A stretch of 64,000 bases of DNA from Jannaschia seohaensis (GTDB taxonomy: Bacteria > Pseudomonadota > Alphaproteobacteria > Rhodobacterales > Rhodobacteraceae). The notes under the pieces are model-generated. The model worked only from the letters and a program-made list of their open reading frames with translations. It had not been told where the DNA came from and searched no databases. This document shows positions 26,588 to 37,276 of this stretch, in pieces (position 1 is the first letter of the stretch; each line of letters starts with the position of its first letter). The DNA lies in assembly GCF_900116765.1 (NCBI RefSeq), contig NZ_UETC01000002.1:1-64000 (forward strand), read 5' to 3'. A program made the translations under genes and the position numbers.

Positions 26588-26908
26588 TCAGCGCTCCAGC
26601 GCCTTCTTCCGGCGTTCAAATTCCTCTTCGTCGATTTCACCGGCGGCAAATCGTTCGCGCAGGATGTCGATCGCGTCGCGCCTTCCACGATTGCCGCCGG
26701 CCTGGTTGTCGGTGAACCATTTCACGGCCAAAACGATCAAGACGATGACGACGCCCCAGAAGAGCAGCATCATCAGGCCACCCACCATGCCGTAGCCGCT
26801 GCCCCACATCATGTGATCATACCTCCCCTGCCAATCCGCCTGAGGATCGGCGGCCACTGCCGTCGGAAGCATGGCGAACGTCGCCACTATCGCTATCGAT
26901 CTCAGCAT
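26588..26908 (-). CDS. SHOCT-domain membrane protein
   Basis: 106 residues: signal peptide (MLRSIAIVATFAMLPTAVAA), a Met/Trp/Gly segment (YDHMMWGSGYGMVGGLMMLL), one membrane helix, and a C-terminal SHOCT motif (AIDILRERFAAGEIDEEEFE, ending RRKKALER). SHOCT is a short oligomerisation or targeting motif common in copper loci. The ATG at 26908 has AGAGGAG upstream and lies inside the 3' end of the kinase gene, overlapping it by 92 bases in another frame. It is therefore the third gene of the regulator-kinase operon. Confidence 0.8.
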   Translation of the reverse strand: MLRSIAIVATFAMLPTAVAADPQADWQGRYDHMMWGSGYGMVGGLMMLLFWGVVIVLIVLAVKWFTDNQAGGNRGRRDAIDILRERFAAGEIDEEEFERRKKALER

Positions 26909-28328
26909 TCTCCCACTCCTCTCTCTTCGTTGACGTCTTGTGAGACCGCCTGCCCGCGAGCGGGACGGCCATGGTCGCCACGAGTCCGCCATCCCTCCGG
27001 TTCGCGAGATGGATCTCGCCGCCATGCGCACGGACGATGGATCGGGCGATGGAAAGCCCCAGACCATGCCCGCCGGTCTCGAGGGAGCGCGAGCCTTCGA
27101 GCCGATAAAACGGGTCGAAGACCTGCTCGAGCTTGTCGGACGGGATGCCCGGGCCCCTGTCGCGTATCTCGATGACGAGAGTATCGTCCTCGGACCGCCA
27201 GGCGATCTCGGCGCTCCCCCCGTAGCGGAGCGCGTTCTCCGCGACGTTTCGCACTGCGCGGCGAAACGAGACCGGGCGCAGGCGCGCATGAACGCCGGGG
27301 CCACCAAGGATCTCCGGCGGGTCCGGCATGTCGGATGTCAGGTCCCGAAGAAACCTACCGACATCGACCTCTCGCGGCTCTTCGGTGCCGGTTAGGTCCT
27401 CGGCGAAGCTCAACGTCGCCTCCGCCATGGTCTGCATTTCCTCGATCGACTCGATCAGGCTTTCACGGGTTTCGTCATCGTCCACCATCTCGGCGCGCAC
27501 CCTGAGCGCTGTGAGCGGCGAGCGCAGATCATGGCCCACGGCGGCAAGAACTCGCGTCCTGTCGGCGACGTATCTGGTCAGGCGTTCCTGCATCAGATTG
27601 AACGCCAGCGTCAGGTCCTCGACCTCCGCAGGGCCGACCAGCGGTTGCGGAACCGCGTCTTCGCCACGACCAAACCGCTCGGCCGCGCCTGCCAGTTCGC
27701 GCAATGGCCCGGTCAGGCGCGTGACCAGAAACCAGCACACCGTGATGAGTATGAGCGCCGCCGTCAGCGCGAAAGTGAAGGTGGAGAACAGGGGCCACTG
27801 CAGCGGCGGCCGCTCGAACCGGGTCCCGACGTTCAGCCATTGCCCTCCGGCTAGCGCAATGGACAGCGTCATCTCCAGCGCCGCCATCTCGCCCCGCATC
27901 ATCGAGCGGTGCATTTCCGCCATCTCCGGCGAGAGGTTCGGCAACGGCAGGACCGGCGTGTCGATATCGTCGATTTGGACACGAATATCGCGGCTGTAGC
28001 TGTCGCCAAGAAGCGCCCGCACGCGGGCTTCCACGGGCGCCGCATGGTGGTGGTCCGGCTCCGTTACGTTCGGTGCGTCGGACAATTCGAAACGCACGAG
28101 CGGCGAGTTTGCAGAACGGAGGATCGACGCGTGAAGGTCGGGCGGCGCTTCTTCCAGAAGCCGGGCGACGTTGGCGGCCCGGCCGGCGGCCTCGAAGCCA
28201 AGCGCCGCGCGGATGGCCAGGCTGCGCTCGTCCACGAAGAGCCACAGGCTGATGGCCTGCGCGACGACGAGTGCGGCGACGATCAGAATGACGAGTTGCG
28301 CGCGCAGGCTTCGGAACGGCCGTCTCAT
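26817..28328 (-). CDS. Sensor histidine kinase of a copper-linked two-component system
   Basis: 503 residues. Two membrane helices (residues 11-32 and 180-203) bracket a periplasmic sensor. That sensor contains PDHHHAAP at 91-98 and MAEMHRSMMRGEM at 136-148, which are plausible copper ligands. A HAMP region follows, then the phosphoacceptor H266 (AAVGHDLRSPLTAL), the N box (NVAENALRYGG), G1 DRGPGIP and G2 HGLGLSIARS. The final ~40 residues after VPLAGRR are polar and overlap the SHOCT gene; the stop may be a late mutation. Its start overlaps the regulator stop (ATGA). Confidence 0.9.
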   Translation of the reverse strand: MRRPFRSLRAQLVILIVAALVVAQAISLWLFVDERSLAIRAALGFEAAGRAANVARLLEEAPPDLHASILRSANSPLVRFELSDAPNVTEPDHHHAAPVEARVRALLGDSYSRDIRVQIDDIDTPVLPLPNLSPEMAEMHRSMMRGEMAALEMTLSIALAGGQWLNVGTRFERPPLQWPLFSTFTFALTAALILITVCWFLVTRLTGPLRELAGAAERFGRGEDAVPQPLVGPAEVEDLTLAFNLMQERLTRYVADRTRVLAAVGHDLRSPLTALRVRAEMVDDDETRESLIESIEEMQTMAEATLSFAEDLTGTEEPREVDVGRFLRDLTSDMPDPPEILGGPGVHARLRPVSFRRAVRNVAENALRYGGSAEIAWRSEDDTLVIEIRDRGPGIPSDKLEQVFDPFYRLEGSRSLETGGHGLGLSIARSIVRAHGGEIHLANRRDGGLVATMAVPLAGRRSHKTSTKREEWENAEIDSDSGDVRHASDGSGRRSSGGLAGEV

Positions 28329-29050
28329 TCGACGACCTCGACATCCGTTGCGAGGCAGTAGCCCCCGTTTCGGACCGTCGTGATGATCCTCGGCCGCAGG
28401 GGATCCGGCTCGATCTTGCGCCTGAGCCTGCTGATCTGGTTGTCGATGGTCCGGTCCATGGGGCCCGCAGCCCGGCCCGAGGTCAGGTCGAGCAGCTGAT
28501 CCCGGCTCAGGACCTTCCGGGGGCGCTCAAGGAGGACCGTCAGCAGGCGAAAGTCCGCGGTCGTCAGCGGCAGACGTTCCCCGCCTGGCGTCTCGATCGC
28601 CTGTCCATCCGTGTCGAGCGTCATGCCGGCGAAGCGAACGCGTTTTCCTGCGAGTTCCCCGGCGTGGTTCTCGGCGGATGAACTCCTGCGCAACACGGCC
28701 TTGATGCGCGCCAGCAGCTCACGGGGGTTGAAGGGCTTCGGCAGGTAGTCGTCCGCACCGAGTTCCAGGCCCACAATCCGGTCCGTCTCCTTGCCTAGCG
28801 CAGTCAACATTATGATTGGGAGGCTTGATTGCCCCGCAAGCCTTCGGCAGACGGAAAGACCGTCCTCGCCCGGCATCATCACATCCAGCACCAGCAGATC
28901 GTAATGGCCAGAGGCCAACCGGGCGTCCATTTCGACCGCGTCCTTGGCCGCGGTTGCACGCATGCCGTTCTTTTCAAGGAACCGGGTGACCGACTCCCGG
29001 ATCTGCCTGTGGTCATCCACTACCAGGATATGAGGGCTGCTGGACATCAT
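28325..29050 (-). CDS. OmpR-family response regulator
   Basis: 241 residues: receiver domain with phosphoacceptor D56 (LLVLDVMMPGEDG), acidic pair DD near residue 12, Lys in LPKPFNPREL; then an OmpR/PhoB winged helix (LTTADFRLLTVLLERPRKVL, RDQLLDL, ISRLRRKIE, TVRNGGYCL). It forms an operon with the kinase whose sensor has His/Met clusters, so copper is the likely signal. Divergent from the Met-rich EF-hand gene; a TGTATC-type inverted repeat lies between them and the same word occurs upstream of the two periplasmic operons. Confidence 0.93.
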   Translation of the reverse strand: MMSSSPHILVVDDHRQIRESVTRFLEKNGMRATAAKDAVEMDARLASGHYDLLVLDVMMPGEDGLSVCRRLAGQSSLPIIMLTALGKETDRIVGLELGADDYLPKPFNPRELLARIKAVLRRSSSAENHAGELAGKRVRFAGMTLDTDGQAIETPGGERLPLTTADFRLLTVLLERPRKVLSRDQLLDLTSGRAAGPMDRTIDNQISRLRRKIEPDPLRPRIITTVRNGGYCLATDVEVVE

Positions 29051-29093
29051 CTCCTTGTTTACCGAACCGGCTTTCCACGGTCAGAGGCTGCTT

Positions 29094-29141
29094 TGTCTCC
29101 ATTTGTATCAGATCGGCTGCCTGCGACACGCGGATACAAAT
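29094..29141. promoter_or_regulatory. TGTATC-type repeats between the regulator and EF-hand genes
   Basis: ATTTGTATC (29101-29109) and GATACAAAT (29133-29141) are a perfect 9-base inverted repeat with a 23-base centre. On the plus strand a degenerate TGTCTC at 29094-29099 precedes the TGTATC at 29104-29109 by 10 bases, as in the boxes at 23.6 kb. Good position for control of both divergent units by the encoded regulator. Confidence 0.5.
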
Positions 29142-29217
29142 CCCTGAATGACGCCCGTTCCGATTTGCGCTGTGACTACCGAAATGAGGCGTGCAAGGCA
29201 AAACGGAGGATAATCGA

Positions 29218-29883
29218 ATGACATTGCGTGGAAAGATGGCAGCTTCCGCGGTGGCAGTCCTGTTGGCGGCAGGAGCGGCAATGGCGGACAGCGGGTCGCA
29301 TCATGGGGATGCGCGCGGAGCCGGCACGGGCGGCGGGCATGACATGATGGAGATGATGATGCGCATGCACGGCATGATGGGCGCCGATGGCGCAATGCCC
29401 GGTATGGGGACGATGGGCGGTCAGTTGGGAATGGGGATGATGGGCATGCCTGTCGGCATGGGCATGATGGGCCCCGGCGGACCCATGATGGGCGGCATGA
29501 CAGCTTTACCCGGCATGGGAATGATGGCGGATCTCGATGCGGATGGCGACGGTGTGGTGACGCCCGAAGAGGCGCAGTCCGGGCTCGGCAGTCTCCTGTC
29601 GGACTACGATGCGGACGGCGATGGCACACTCTCCATCGCAGAGTTCGAGACGCTGCACAGCGCGCTCATCCGCGAGACGATGGTCGACCGGTTCCAGCAT
29701 CTCGATGCGGACGGCGACGGCCGGATCACCGCAGAAGAGATGCAGGCACCTGCCGCGCAGATGCAACGTATGCAAGGCCTGCGAGAGCGGATGATGAACG
29801 AAGGTGGATATGCTCCGGGCCAGATGATGCCCGGTCAGGGACGCATGATGGATGAAGGCGGCCCGCGCATGCAGGGTAACTGA
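29218..29883 (+). CDS. Secreted Met-rich EF-hand protein
   Basis: 221 residues with signal peptide (cleavage after ..GAAMA). Residues 43-103 contain a dense run of Met separated by Gly (repeats such as GMGMMGMP), likely Cu(I) ligands in the periplasm. Then come three EF-hand loops starting at D107, D131 and D163 (DADGDG each) with the closing Glu at 118, 142 and 174, so Ca2+ binding is expected. A second Met-rich tail follows. The combination of a calcium domain with a copper-type region is unusual. The ATG at 29218 directly begins the signal; start at 29191 is unlikely. Confidence 0.75.
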   Translation: MTLRGKMAASAVAVLLAAGAAMADSGSHHGDARGAGTGGGHDMMEMMMRMHGMMGADGAMPGMGTMGGQLGMGMMGMPVGMGMMGPGGPMMGGMTALPGMGMMADLDADGDGVVTPEEAQSGLGSLLSDYDADGDGTLSIAEFETLHSALIRETMVDRFQHLDADGDGRITAEEMQAPAAQMQRMQGLRERMMNEGGYAPGQMMPGQGRMMDEGGPRMQGN

Positions 29884-29966
29884 CGGCCTCTGCAAGCGTT
29901 ATCGAGAATGAGGGCCGGAGCGAAACTCCGGCCCATACCCATTGAAGAAGAAGGAGGTAACCCGAG

Positions 29967-30353
29967 TTGGCATACACCCATGATCGCCTGCTCGCCGACA
30001 CTAGCATCGAGGAAGCGGACCGGCGCGTGCGCGAGGCGCTGACGGCCGAAGGCTTTGGCGTCCTGACCGAGATCGACGTGAAGGCCACGATGAAGAAGAA
30101 GATCGATGCCGATATGGACGGCTATCTGATCCTTGGCGCCTGCAACCCGAAAATGGCGTGGGAGGCCATCGGTCTCGAGCCGCGGATTGGCGCGATGTTG
30201 CCCTGCAACGTGATCCTGCGCAGCGTCGAGGGCGGCACCGAGGTGAGCGCTATCGACCCCGTCGCCTCGATGGCGGCCGTGGAAAACCCCGACCTGCACG
30301 CGGTCGCCGGTCAGGTCGGCGACATGCTCGTGCGCGCTGTGGATGCGGCCTGA
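29967..30353 (+). CDS. DUF302 family protein
   Basis: 128 residues from a TTG start at 29967 with a strong ribosome-binding site (GAAGGAGGTAACC) ten bases upstream. The DUF302 core is present: EADRRVREALTAEGFGVLTE, DVKATMKKK, YLILGACNPKMAWEAI and GAMLPCNVILR. The conserved Cys in GACNP and LPCN may bind metal or a small ligand. Such proteins are often found beside copper and sulfur genes and have no assigned reaction. It begins a compact operon with rhodanese, TVP38 and the APC permease, with 12 bases to the next gene. Confidence 0.85.
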   Translation: MAYTHDRLLADTSIEEADRRVREALTAEGFGVLTEIDVKATMKKKIDADMDGYLILGACNPKMAWEAIGLEPRIGAMLPCNVILRSVEGGTEVSAIDPVASMAAVENPDLHAVAGQVGDMLVRAVDAA

Positions 30354-30365
30354 AGGAGACAACCG

Positions 30366-30839
30366 ATGACACTGGCTCACGGTCGGCGCGTCTTCGTTCT
30401 TGGGCTGGCGGCAGCACCTGTCGCCCTCGTCACGTCTCCCCTCAACGCGCAGGCGCGGACTGTCTGGTCGGCGGACGAAGCATACGACGCGCTTCTGGCA
30501 GACAGCGCGCGCGTGATCGATGTGAGGTCGCGCGAGGAATGGCTGGAAACCGGCGTCGGCGCCGGGGTTTGGCCGATCAGCATGCACGAGGACCGTTTTC
30601 CGGATCGCCTCTTCGCGGCGAAGGCGCTGGCCGGATCCCGAAACGTCGGCCTGATCTGCGCCACCGGGGGGCGTTCGGCGTCCCTGCTCCGCGCGCTCCG
30701 GCAGGCGCGCTACGATGGCTATGTGGACATCTCCGAGGGAATGCTGGGATCTCGCAGGGGCCCCGGCTGGCTAGCTGCCAGGCTGCCTGTCGTTCCGCTG
30801 GACGCGGCGCTTGCCTCGATGCCGAAGGAACTTGCCTGA
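30366..30839 (+). CDS. Periplasmic rhodanese-like protein
   Basis: 157 residues. A Tat- or Sec-type signal (HGRRVFVLGLAAAPVALVTS), then one rhodanese domain: ARVIDVRSREEWLETGVGAG, and the active-site loop C98-A-T-G-G-R-S (ICATGGRSAS). Rhodaneses move sulfane sulfur to thiols or cyanide; in the periplasm of a copper locus it may handle persulfide or keep copper in a sulfur-bound form. The latter is inference. The next gene begins two bases after its stop. Confidence 0.85.
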   Translation: MTLAHGRRVFVLGLAAAPVALVTSPLNAQARTVWSADEAYDALLADSARVIDVRSREEWLETGVGAGVWPISMHEDRFPDRLFAAKALAGSRNVGLICATGGRSASLLRALRQARYDGYVDISEGMLGSRRGPGWLAARLPVVPLDAALASMPKELA

Positions 30840-30840
30840 C

Positions 30841-31572
30841 GTGCCCCAGGAGAGCGACCCGAAGAAGACGCACGCACTGCCCGCCGGCAAGGGCGCCGTC
30901 CTTGCGGTCGGCGCCGTCCTCGGGCTGGGTCTTTTGGGCTGGGCCGCAGGATGGTGGTCCTTCGACCTGGACCGGGCGACAGTCGAGGCGTGGGTCGCAA
31001 GCGCCGGGCCTTTGGGACCGCTCGCGGTCGTCTGCCTCATGACGATCGCGGTCGTTGCCAGCCCCATTCCCAGCGCACCGATCGCGCTGGCCTCGGGGGC
31101 CGCCTACGGCCACTATGCCGGCACTCGCTCTGTGGCCCTCGGGTCGGAGATCGGCGCAATTGCGGCCTTCCTCATCGCCCGCGGTTTGGGGCGTGGACCG
31201 GTCGAGCGCCTTCTCGGCGAAAAGGCCGACTATGGTCTGCTGGGGTCGCAAAACGCTTTGACGCTTATGGTTTTCGCAAGCCGTCTCCTGCCCTTCGTCT
31301 CATTCGATGCGATGAGCTATGCCGCCGGGCTCAGCCGGCTGCATTTCTGGCGGTTTGCTCTGGCGACGATGACCGGGATCCTGCCCGCGAGTTTCGTGCT
31401 CGCGCATTTCGGCAGCGCCGCGATGGAGGGCGCCTTCGACAGCGCGGAATGGATCGCGCTTGGACTGGGGCTGATGACGGGACTCCCGCTCCTGCTGGTT
31501 GCGCTTCGGCGTGGTGCAGCTTCGAGAAACTCCAGACCAAAGAAGGACGCTACGGAGGCCAGTCGATCATGA
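30841..31572 (+). CDS. TVP38/TMEM64 (DedA-like) membrane protein
   Basis: 243 residues from a GTG start placed two bases after the rhodanese stop, with AAGGAACTT upstream. About five membrane helices; the core motif region reads IPSAPIALASGAAYGHYAGT then EIGAIAAFLIARGLGRGPVE and FASRLLPFVSFDAMSYAAGL, typical of the SNARE-associated/TVP38 family. These proteins act in lipid or small-molecule flipping, and similar ones accompany mercury and other metal genes. Its TGA overlaps the ATG of the permease. Confidence 0.85.
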   Translation: MPQESDPKKTHALPAGKGAVLAVGAVLGLGLLGWAAGWWSFDLDRATVEAWVASAGPLGPLAVVCLMTIAVVASPIPSAPIALASGAAYGHYAGTRSVALGSEIGAIAAFLIARGLGRGPVERLLGEKADYGLLGSQNALTLMVFASRLLPFVSFDAMSYAAGLSRLHFWRFALATMTGILPASFVLAHFGSAAMEGAFDSAEWIALGLGLMTGLPLLLVALRRGAASRNSRPKKDATEASRS

Positions 31573-32915
31573 GTTCCGACTACAAGAAGAACAGCCTCAG
31601 CCTTCCCGACGCCGTGGCGATGGGAACGGGCGTGATGATCGGCGCCGGTATCCTTGCCCTGACCGGGCAGATTGCCGAACTGGCGGGACCGTTGTTCCCA
31701 TTGGCGTTCGTCGCTGGCGCCGTCGTGACCGCGTTCAGCGCCTACACCTACATCAAGATGTCGAATGCCTGGCCGTCCGCTGGCGGCATCGGCATGATCC
31801 TGAAGAAGGCCTACGGGCCGACGACGATTGCTGCAGGCGCGGCACTTCTGATGGCCCTGTCGATGGTCATCAACGAAAGCCTCGTCGCGCGGACTTTCGC
31901 CACCTACCTGATGCGCGGGCTGGGGATGGAGCCGGGCGGCTGGCTGGTTCCGACTATTGGCGTCGGCCTCATCATCTTCGCCTACCTCGTGAATGCCTCC
32001 GGCAACAGGTCCGTGGGACTCCTGTCGCAGATCATGGCCGTTCTCAAGGTCGGCGGTATCGCGCTCTTCGGGATCGCAGCGCTTTGGGCGGGCGGTCTCT
32101 CCTTCGAGGCGACAGGCGAGACGGAAACGGGTGCTGCCGGCTTCGTCGCATCGCTGGCGCTCGCGATCCTCGCGTTCAAGGGCTTCACGACGATCACGAA
32201 TTCCGGCGCCGAGATCACGGACCCGCACCGCAACGTCGGCCGCGCCATCGTCATCTCCATCGCGATTTGCGTGGTGGTCTACCTGCTGGTGGCCATTGCC
32301 GTGGGCTCGAGCCTGCCGCTCGATCGGATCATCGCCGCAAAAGACTACGCGCTCGCCGAAGCGGCGGAGCCCGCGCTCGGCCGGACCGGATTCTACCTGA
32401 CGGTGGCGCTGGCGCTCGTCGCGACGGCCTCGGGCGTGATCGCAAGCATTTTCGCGGTGTCGCGCATGCTCGCCATGCTGACTGACATGAAGATGATCCC
32501 GCACAGTCATTTCGGGATGCCGGGCACGATCCGGGATCACACTCTTGTCTACACGGTCGTGATCGCCGGCGCGCTCACCGTCTTCTTCGACCTCAGTCGC
32601 ATCGCGTCCCTCGGAGCTTTCTTCTACCTCGTGATGGACATGCTGATCCATTGGGGCGTCTGGCGACATCTGAGGGAAGACATCGGCGCGCGCGGGTGGA
32701 TCCTCCTTACGGCCATCGGGCTCGACGCCGTCGTGCTCGGAGCTTTCGCGGTGATGAAATGGCAGAGCGATCCGACAATCGTCCTGATCGCCATCGCCGC
32801 CATGGCCGCCGTCTTTGCGTTCGAGCATGTCTTCCTGAAGCTCAACCCGCCCATGGACGGTGATCATGACCACGGGCCAGCAGACACCGGTGAAACAGAG
32901 AAAGCATCCCCTTGA
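31569..32915 (+). CDS. APC-superfamily amino acid permease
   Basis: 448 residues, about 12 membrane segments. The first helix region [20 protein letters not shown] carries the broken-helix substrate motif of APC transporters, and [20 protein letters not shown] the conserved loop after TM6. The substrate is unknown; amino acids, polyamines or a thiol compound such as cysteine are possible. ATGA overlap with the TVP38 gene supports cotranslation; the tail is His/Asp rich (MDGDHDHGP). It ends just before the second copper promoter. Confidence 0.88.
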   Translation: MSSDYKKNSLSLPDAVAMGTGVMIGAGILALTGQIAELAGPLFPLAFVAGAVVTAFSAYTYIKMSNAWPSAGGIGMILKKAYGPTTIAAGAALLMALSMVINESLVARTFATYLMRGLGMEPGGWLVPTIGVGLIIFAYLVNASGNRSVGLLSQIMAVLKVGGIALFGIAALWAGGLSFEATGETETGAAGFVASLALAILAFKGFTTITNSGAEITDPHRNVGRAIVISIAICVVVYLLVAIAVGSSLPLDRIIAAKDYALAEAAEPALGRTGFYLTVALALVATASGVIASIFAVSRMLAMLTDMKMIPHSHFGMPGTIRDHTLVYTVVIAGALTVFFDLSRIASLGAFFYLVMDMLIHWGVWRHLREDIGARGWILLTAIGLDAVVLGAFAVMKWQSDPTIVLIAIAAMAAVFAFEHVFLKLNPPMDGDHDHGPADTGETEKASP

Positions 32916-32942
32916 CCTTCCAACCGTTGGAAGCCCCACATT
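32912..32942 (+). promoter_or_regulatory. CueR-type promoter of the second copper ATPase
   Basis: -35 TTGACC (32912-32917), a 19-base spacer, -10 near CACATT (32937-32942). The spacer holds a perfect palindrome with 8-base arms, CTTCCAAC C GTTGGAAG (32917-32933), a near copy of the site before the first copA. The ATG is at 32965, giving a short leader. It overlaps the last codon of the permease. Confidence 0.75.
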
Positions 32943-32964
32943 AGGTCCCGAAAGGGGAATACCG

Positions 32965-35298
<2,334 letters not shown>

Positions 35299-35448
35299 GA
35301 GGTGCGACTTGCCAGTCCTGCTTTTCCCGCAAATGCAGAGAACCGAAAATCGGGAACAAGGCCCGGTTCGTCCAAGGGGGCAATACAGCCTTCGGCTTGC
35401 CGCCAGAAGGCAGTCCCCTAAGACTCAAAATGAAAAGGAGAGACTAAA

Positions 35449-35643
35449 ATGAAGTTTCACGTCCCGGACATGAGCTGCGGTCATTGCACGGCCGCCATCG
35501 ACAAGGCGCTCAAGGCGATCGATCCGGATGCCAAGGTCGATACCGACCTGCCATCGAAGACCGTGACGATCGGCTCGGCCAAGGATCCCGCTTCCGTACA
35601 GGCCGCCCTGAAGGGGGCCGGGTATCCCGCCACACCGGCCTGA
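35449..35643 (+). CDS. copZ: Copper chaperone CopZ-like (HMA domain)
   Basis: 64 residues, a single heavy-metal-associated domain: MKFHVPDMSCGHCTAAIDKA, with the M-x-C-x-x-C Cu(I) site (C11-G-H-C14), and the second half VTIGSAKDPASVQAALKGAG. It likely carries cytosolic Cu(I) to the ATPase encoded just upstream, which itself has no HMA domain. Strong ribosome-binding site AAAAGGAGAG. About 150 bases separate it from the ATPase stop, so it may have its own promoter or be a processed part of one transcript. Confidence 0.88.
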   Translation: MKFHVPDMSCGHCTAAIDKALKAIDPDAKVDTDLPSKTVTIGSAKDPASVQAALKGAGYPATPA

Positions 35644-35711
35644 CGCACTTGATGTGAAGTCTTGGGCCAACGGAACCTGAAAAACTTACAGGATTAAAAC
35701 TGGAACCACGC

Positions 35712-36164
35712 ATGAACAGACGATCATTTCTTTTGACGGTCGCCGCCGCCGGGCTGGCAGGCAGGACTTCTGCTCAGTCGCTGCCGCCGCGCATCAACGT
35801 CTACAAATCGCCAACCTGCGGATGTTGCTCGGCCTGGGTCGACCACATGGCGCGCGCGGGCTTCGCCGTGGACGCCCAAGACATTGATCAGGAATCGCTT
35901 TATGCGCTCAAGGCTCAGTCCGGAATTACGCCCGACCTGGCCTCTTGCCATACGGCGCTCGTAGACGGGTATGTCGTTGAGGGTCACGTGCCGGTCGCAG
36001 ATGTCGAACGTCTGCTCGCCGAACGTCCCGAGGCCATCGGCCTGTCGGTTCCCGGTATGCCGATCGGATCTCCGGGCATGGAGATGGGCAATCAGCACGA
36101 CGCCTTCGATACCCTGTTGGTGATGCGTGACGGATCTACGGAAGTCTTCCAACGACACGCCTAG
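35712..36164 (+). CDS. DUF411 metal-binding protein
   Basis: 150 residues. Tat-like signal (MNRRSFLLTVAAAGLAGRTS), then NVYKSPTCGCCSAWVDHMAR with the C-x-C-C cluster of the DUF411 family and the SCHTALVDGYVVEGHVPV segment with Cys-His. DUF411 proteins occur in copper resistance operons and are thought to bind copper in the periplasm. It follows copZ by about 70 bases on the same strand and ends the metal section; the next genes are convergent phage genes. Confidence 0.9.
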   Translation: MNRRSFLLTVAAAGLAGRTSAQSLPPRINVYKSPTCGCCSAWVDHMARAGFAVDAQDIDQESLYALKAQSGITPDLASCHTALVDGYVVEGHVPVADVERLLAERPEAIGLSVPGMPIGSPGMEMGNQHDAFDTLLVMRDGSTEVFQRHA

Positions 36165-36172
36165 CGCATCGC

Positions 36173-36421
36173 TCAACAGGCTCTCGCCTGTTCCCGCCTC
36201 ACGGCGTAGTCGGTCATCATCTCCGCGATCGCCCAGCGCTCCGCCAGCAGGGTCAGTCCCTCTGCCGCCCGCGCCTGGAACTCCGGGCTGTACTCGACGA
36301 CGGGTGGGCATTGCCCGAGGTGGCCGACGTCAGAAGCGCCCGTTGCGCAGCCGCTCAGCCAGATCGTCGCGAGAGCGAGGCCGACGCGCCGCAGCCTCCA
36401 GCATCCGCCTATGTAGGTCAT
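36173..36421 (-). CDS. Rz1-like outer-membrane spanin lipoprotein
   Basis: 82 residues. The signal (..RVGLALATIWLSGC) ends in a lipobox with Cys 25, and the mature part is short and helical (PPVVEYSPEFQARAAEGLTL then LAERWAIAEMMTDY). It overlaps the Rz-like gene by 92 bases in another frame, as Rz1 nests in Rz of many phages. In lysis it pairs with the inner-membrane spanin to fuse the membranes. Part of a captured lysis cassette; convergent with DUF411, nine bases away. Confidence 0.7.
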   Translation of the reverse strand: MTYIGGCWRLRRVGLALATIWLSGCATGASDVGHLGQCPPVVEYSPEFQARAAEGLTLLAERWAIAEMMTDYAVRREQARAC

Positions 36422-36587
36422 GGCTTCTCTCCGTGGTCTTGAGCTGCTCGGCCAGCCGGCCGGCGCGCGCGCCGGAGCGACGCAGGGCCAGCAGGAACAG
36501 AAGGATCGCGAGGGCGGTGACGCCGTAGCGGAGCGCCGTGCGCGCCCATGCCGATCCAGCGAGCACGGCGATAAGCCCGCCGATCAC
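36330..36587 (-). CDS. Rz-like inner-membrane spanin
   Basis: 85 residues with one N-terminal membrane helix (YGVTALAILLFLLALRR) and a following polar helix that could form a coiled coil (GRLAEQLKTTERSHDLHRRM). Size, topology and the nested downstream Rz1-like gene identify it as the i-spanin of a phage lysis module. Its ATG overlaps the endolysin stop. Sequence alone gives little family signal, so the call depends on gene order. Confidence 0.6.
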   Translation of the reverse strand: MIGGLIAVLAGSAWARTALRYGVTALAILLFLLALRRSGARAGRLAEQLKTTERSHDLHRRMLEAAARRPRSRDDLAERLRNGRF

Positions 36588-37258
36588 CGCCGCCCCCGCT
36601 TCCAGTCATCAAGGCGGGCGTAGATCGTGACGGCGATCCCGCCGAGGGCGACCGCGATGAACACCCAGCGCAGCGTGTCGAGATACGGGACGAGCGGCAG
36701 GATCGCGGTCTGCGTCTCGGTCAGAACCTGCTGCGCCACCTCGACGCCGGCCGCTCCGAGCGTCGCGACGCCCGCCGCGCCGCCGCCTTTCATGGTGCGG
36801 CTCTGCGCCAGGATCTCGCGCACCGGCGGGGTCTCGGGCGCAAACGGCACCGGGCGCGCGGGGAAGCGCTCGCCCCATTGGCGCGCCTGGCCGAGGTCGA
36901 CGTGCATGAAGCCCGAACGTGGGTAGAAGCCGAACCCAAGGAACCCGACCTCGCGCGCAGCCGCCTCGAACGCCACAGAATCGTGGTTCGCCATGGCGAT
37001 GTCGAAGGCCGCGCCTTCGAGGTGCTTGGAGCGGGTCGCGCCGCCGACAGCAAGGTTGTGCTCGGGGCTGCGATAAGCGCAGCGGACGATCAGCGGCTTG
37101 CCCAGCCGGTCGCGCAGCGCCTGCGGCTTGTCGAGGGCCGGTTCGTTGATGAGTAGCTTGCCGGTGCCGCGGCAGGCAATTTCGGCCGGGCTGAAATTCG
37201 GCCAGCGCCAGGTGCCCTCCGGCACGTCGCGCCAGTTGCGGTGGAACGTTGTGGTCAT
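36584..37258 (-). CDS. Phage endolysin, peptidase M15 family, with C-terminal membrane segment
   Basis: 224 residues. Peptidase M15A-like domain: FSPAEIACRGTGKLLINEPA, VRCAYRSPEHNLAVGGATRS with KHLEGAAFDIA (zinc His and Asp) and FMHVDLGQARQWG (second His). It cuts cross-link peptides of the wall. The last ~60 residues contain a membrane helix (LRWVFIAVALGGIAVTIYAR) followed by a basic tail, perhaps tethering it. Strong site GGAGGACCTCC before ATG 37258. A terminator lies just upstream, separating it from the DUF6127 remnant. Confidence 0.85.
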   Translation of the reverse strand: MTTTFHRNWRDVPEGTWRWPNFSPAEIACRGTGKLLINEPALDKPQALRDRLGKPLIVRCAYRSPEHNLAVGGATRSKHLEGAAFDIAMANHDSVAFEAAAREVGFLGFGFYPRSGFMHVDLGQARQWGERFPARPVPFAPETPPVREILAQSRTMKGGGAAGVATLGAAGVEVAQQVLTETQTAILPLVPYLDTLRWVFIAVALGGIAVTIYARLDDWKRGRR

Positions 37259-37276
37259 GGAGGTCCTCCAAAACAG

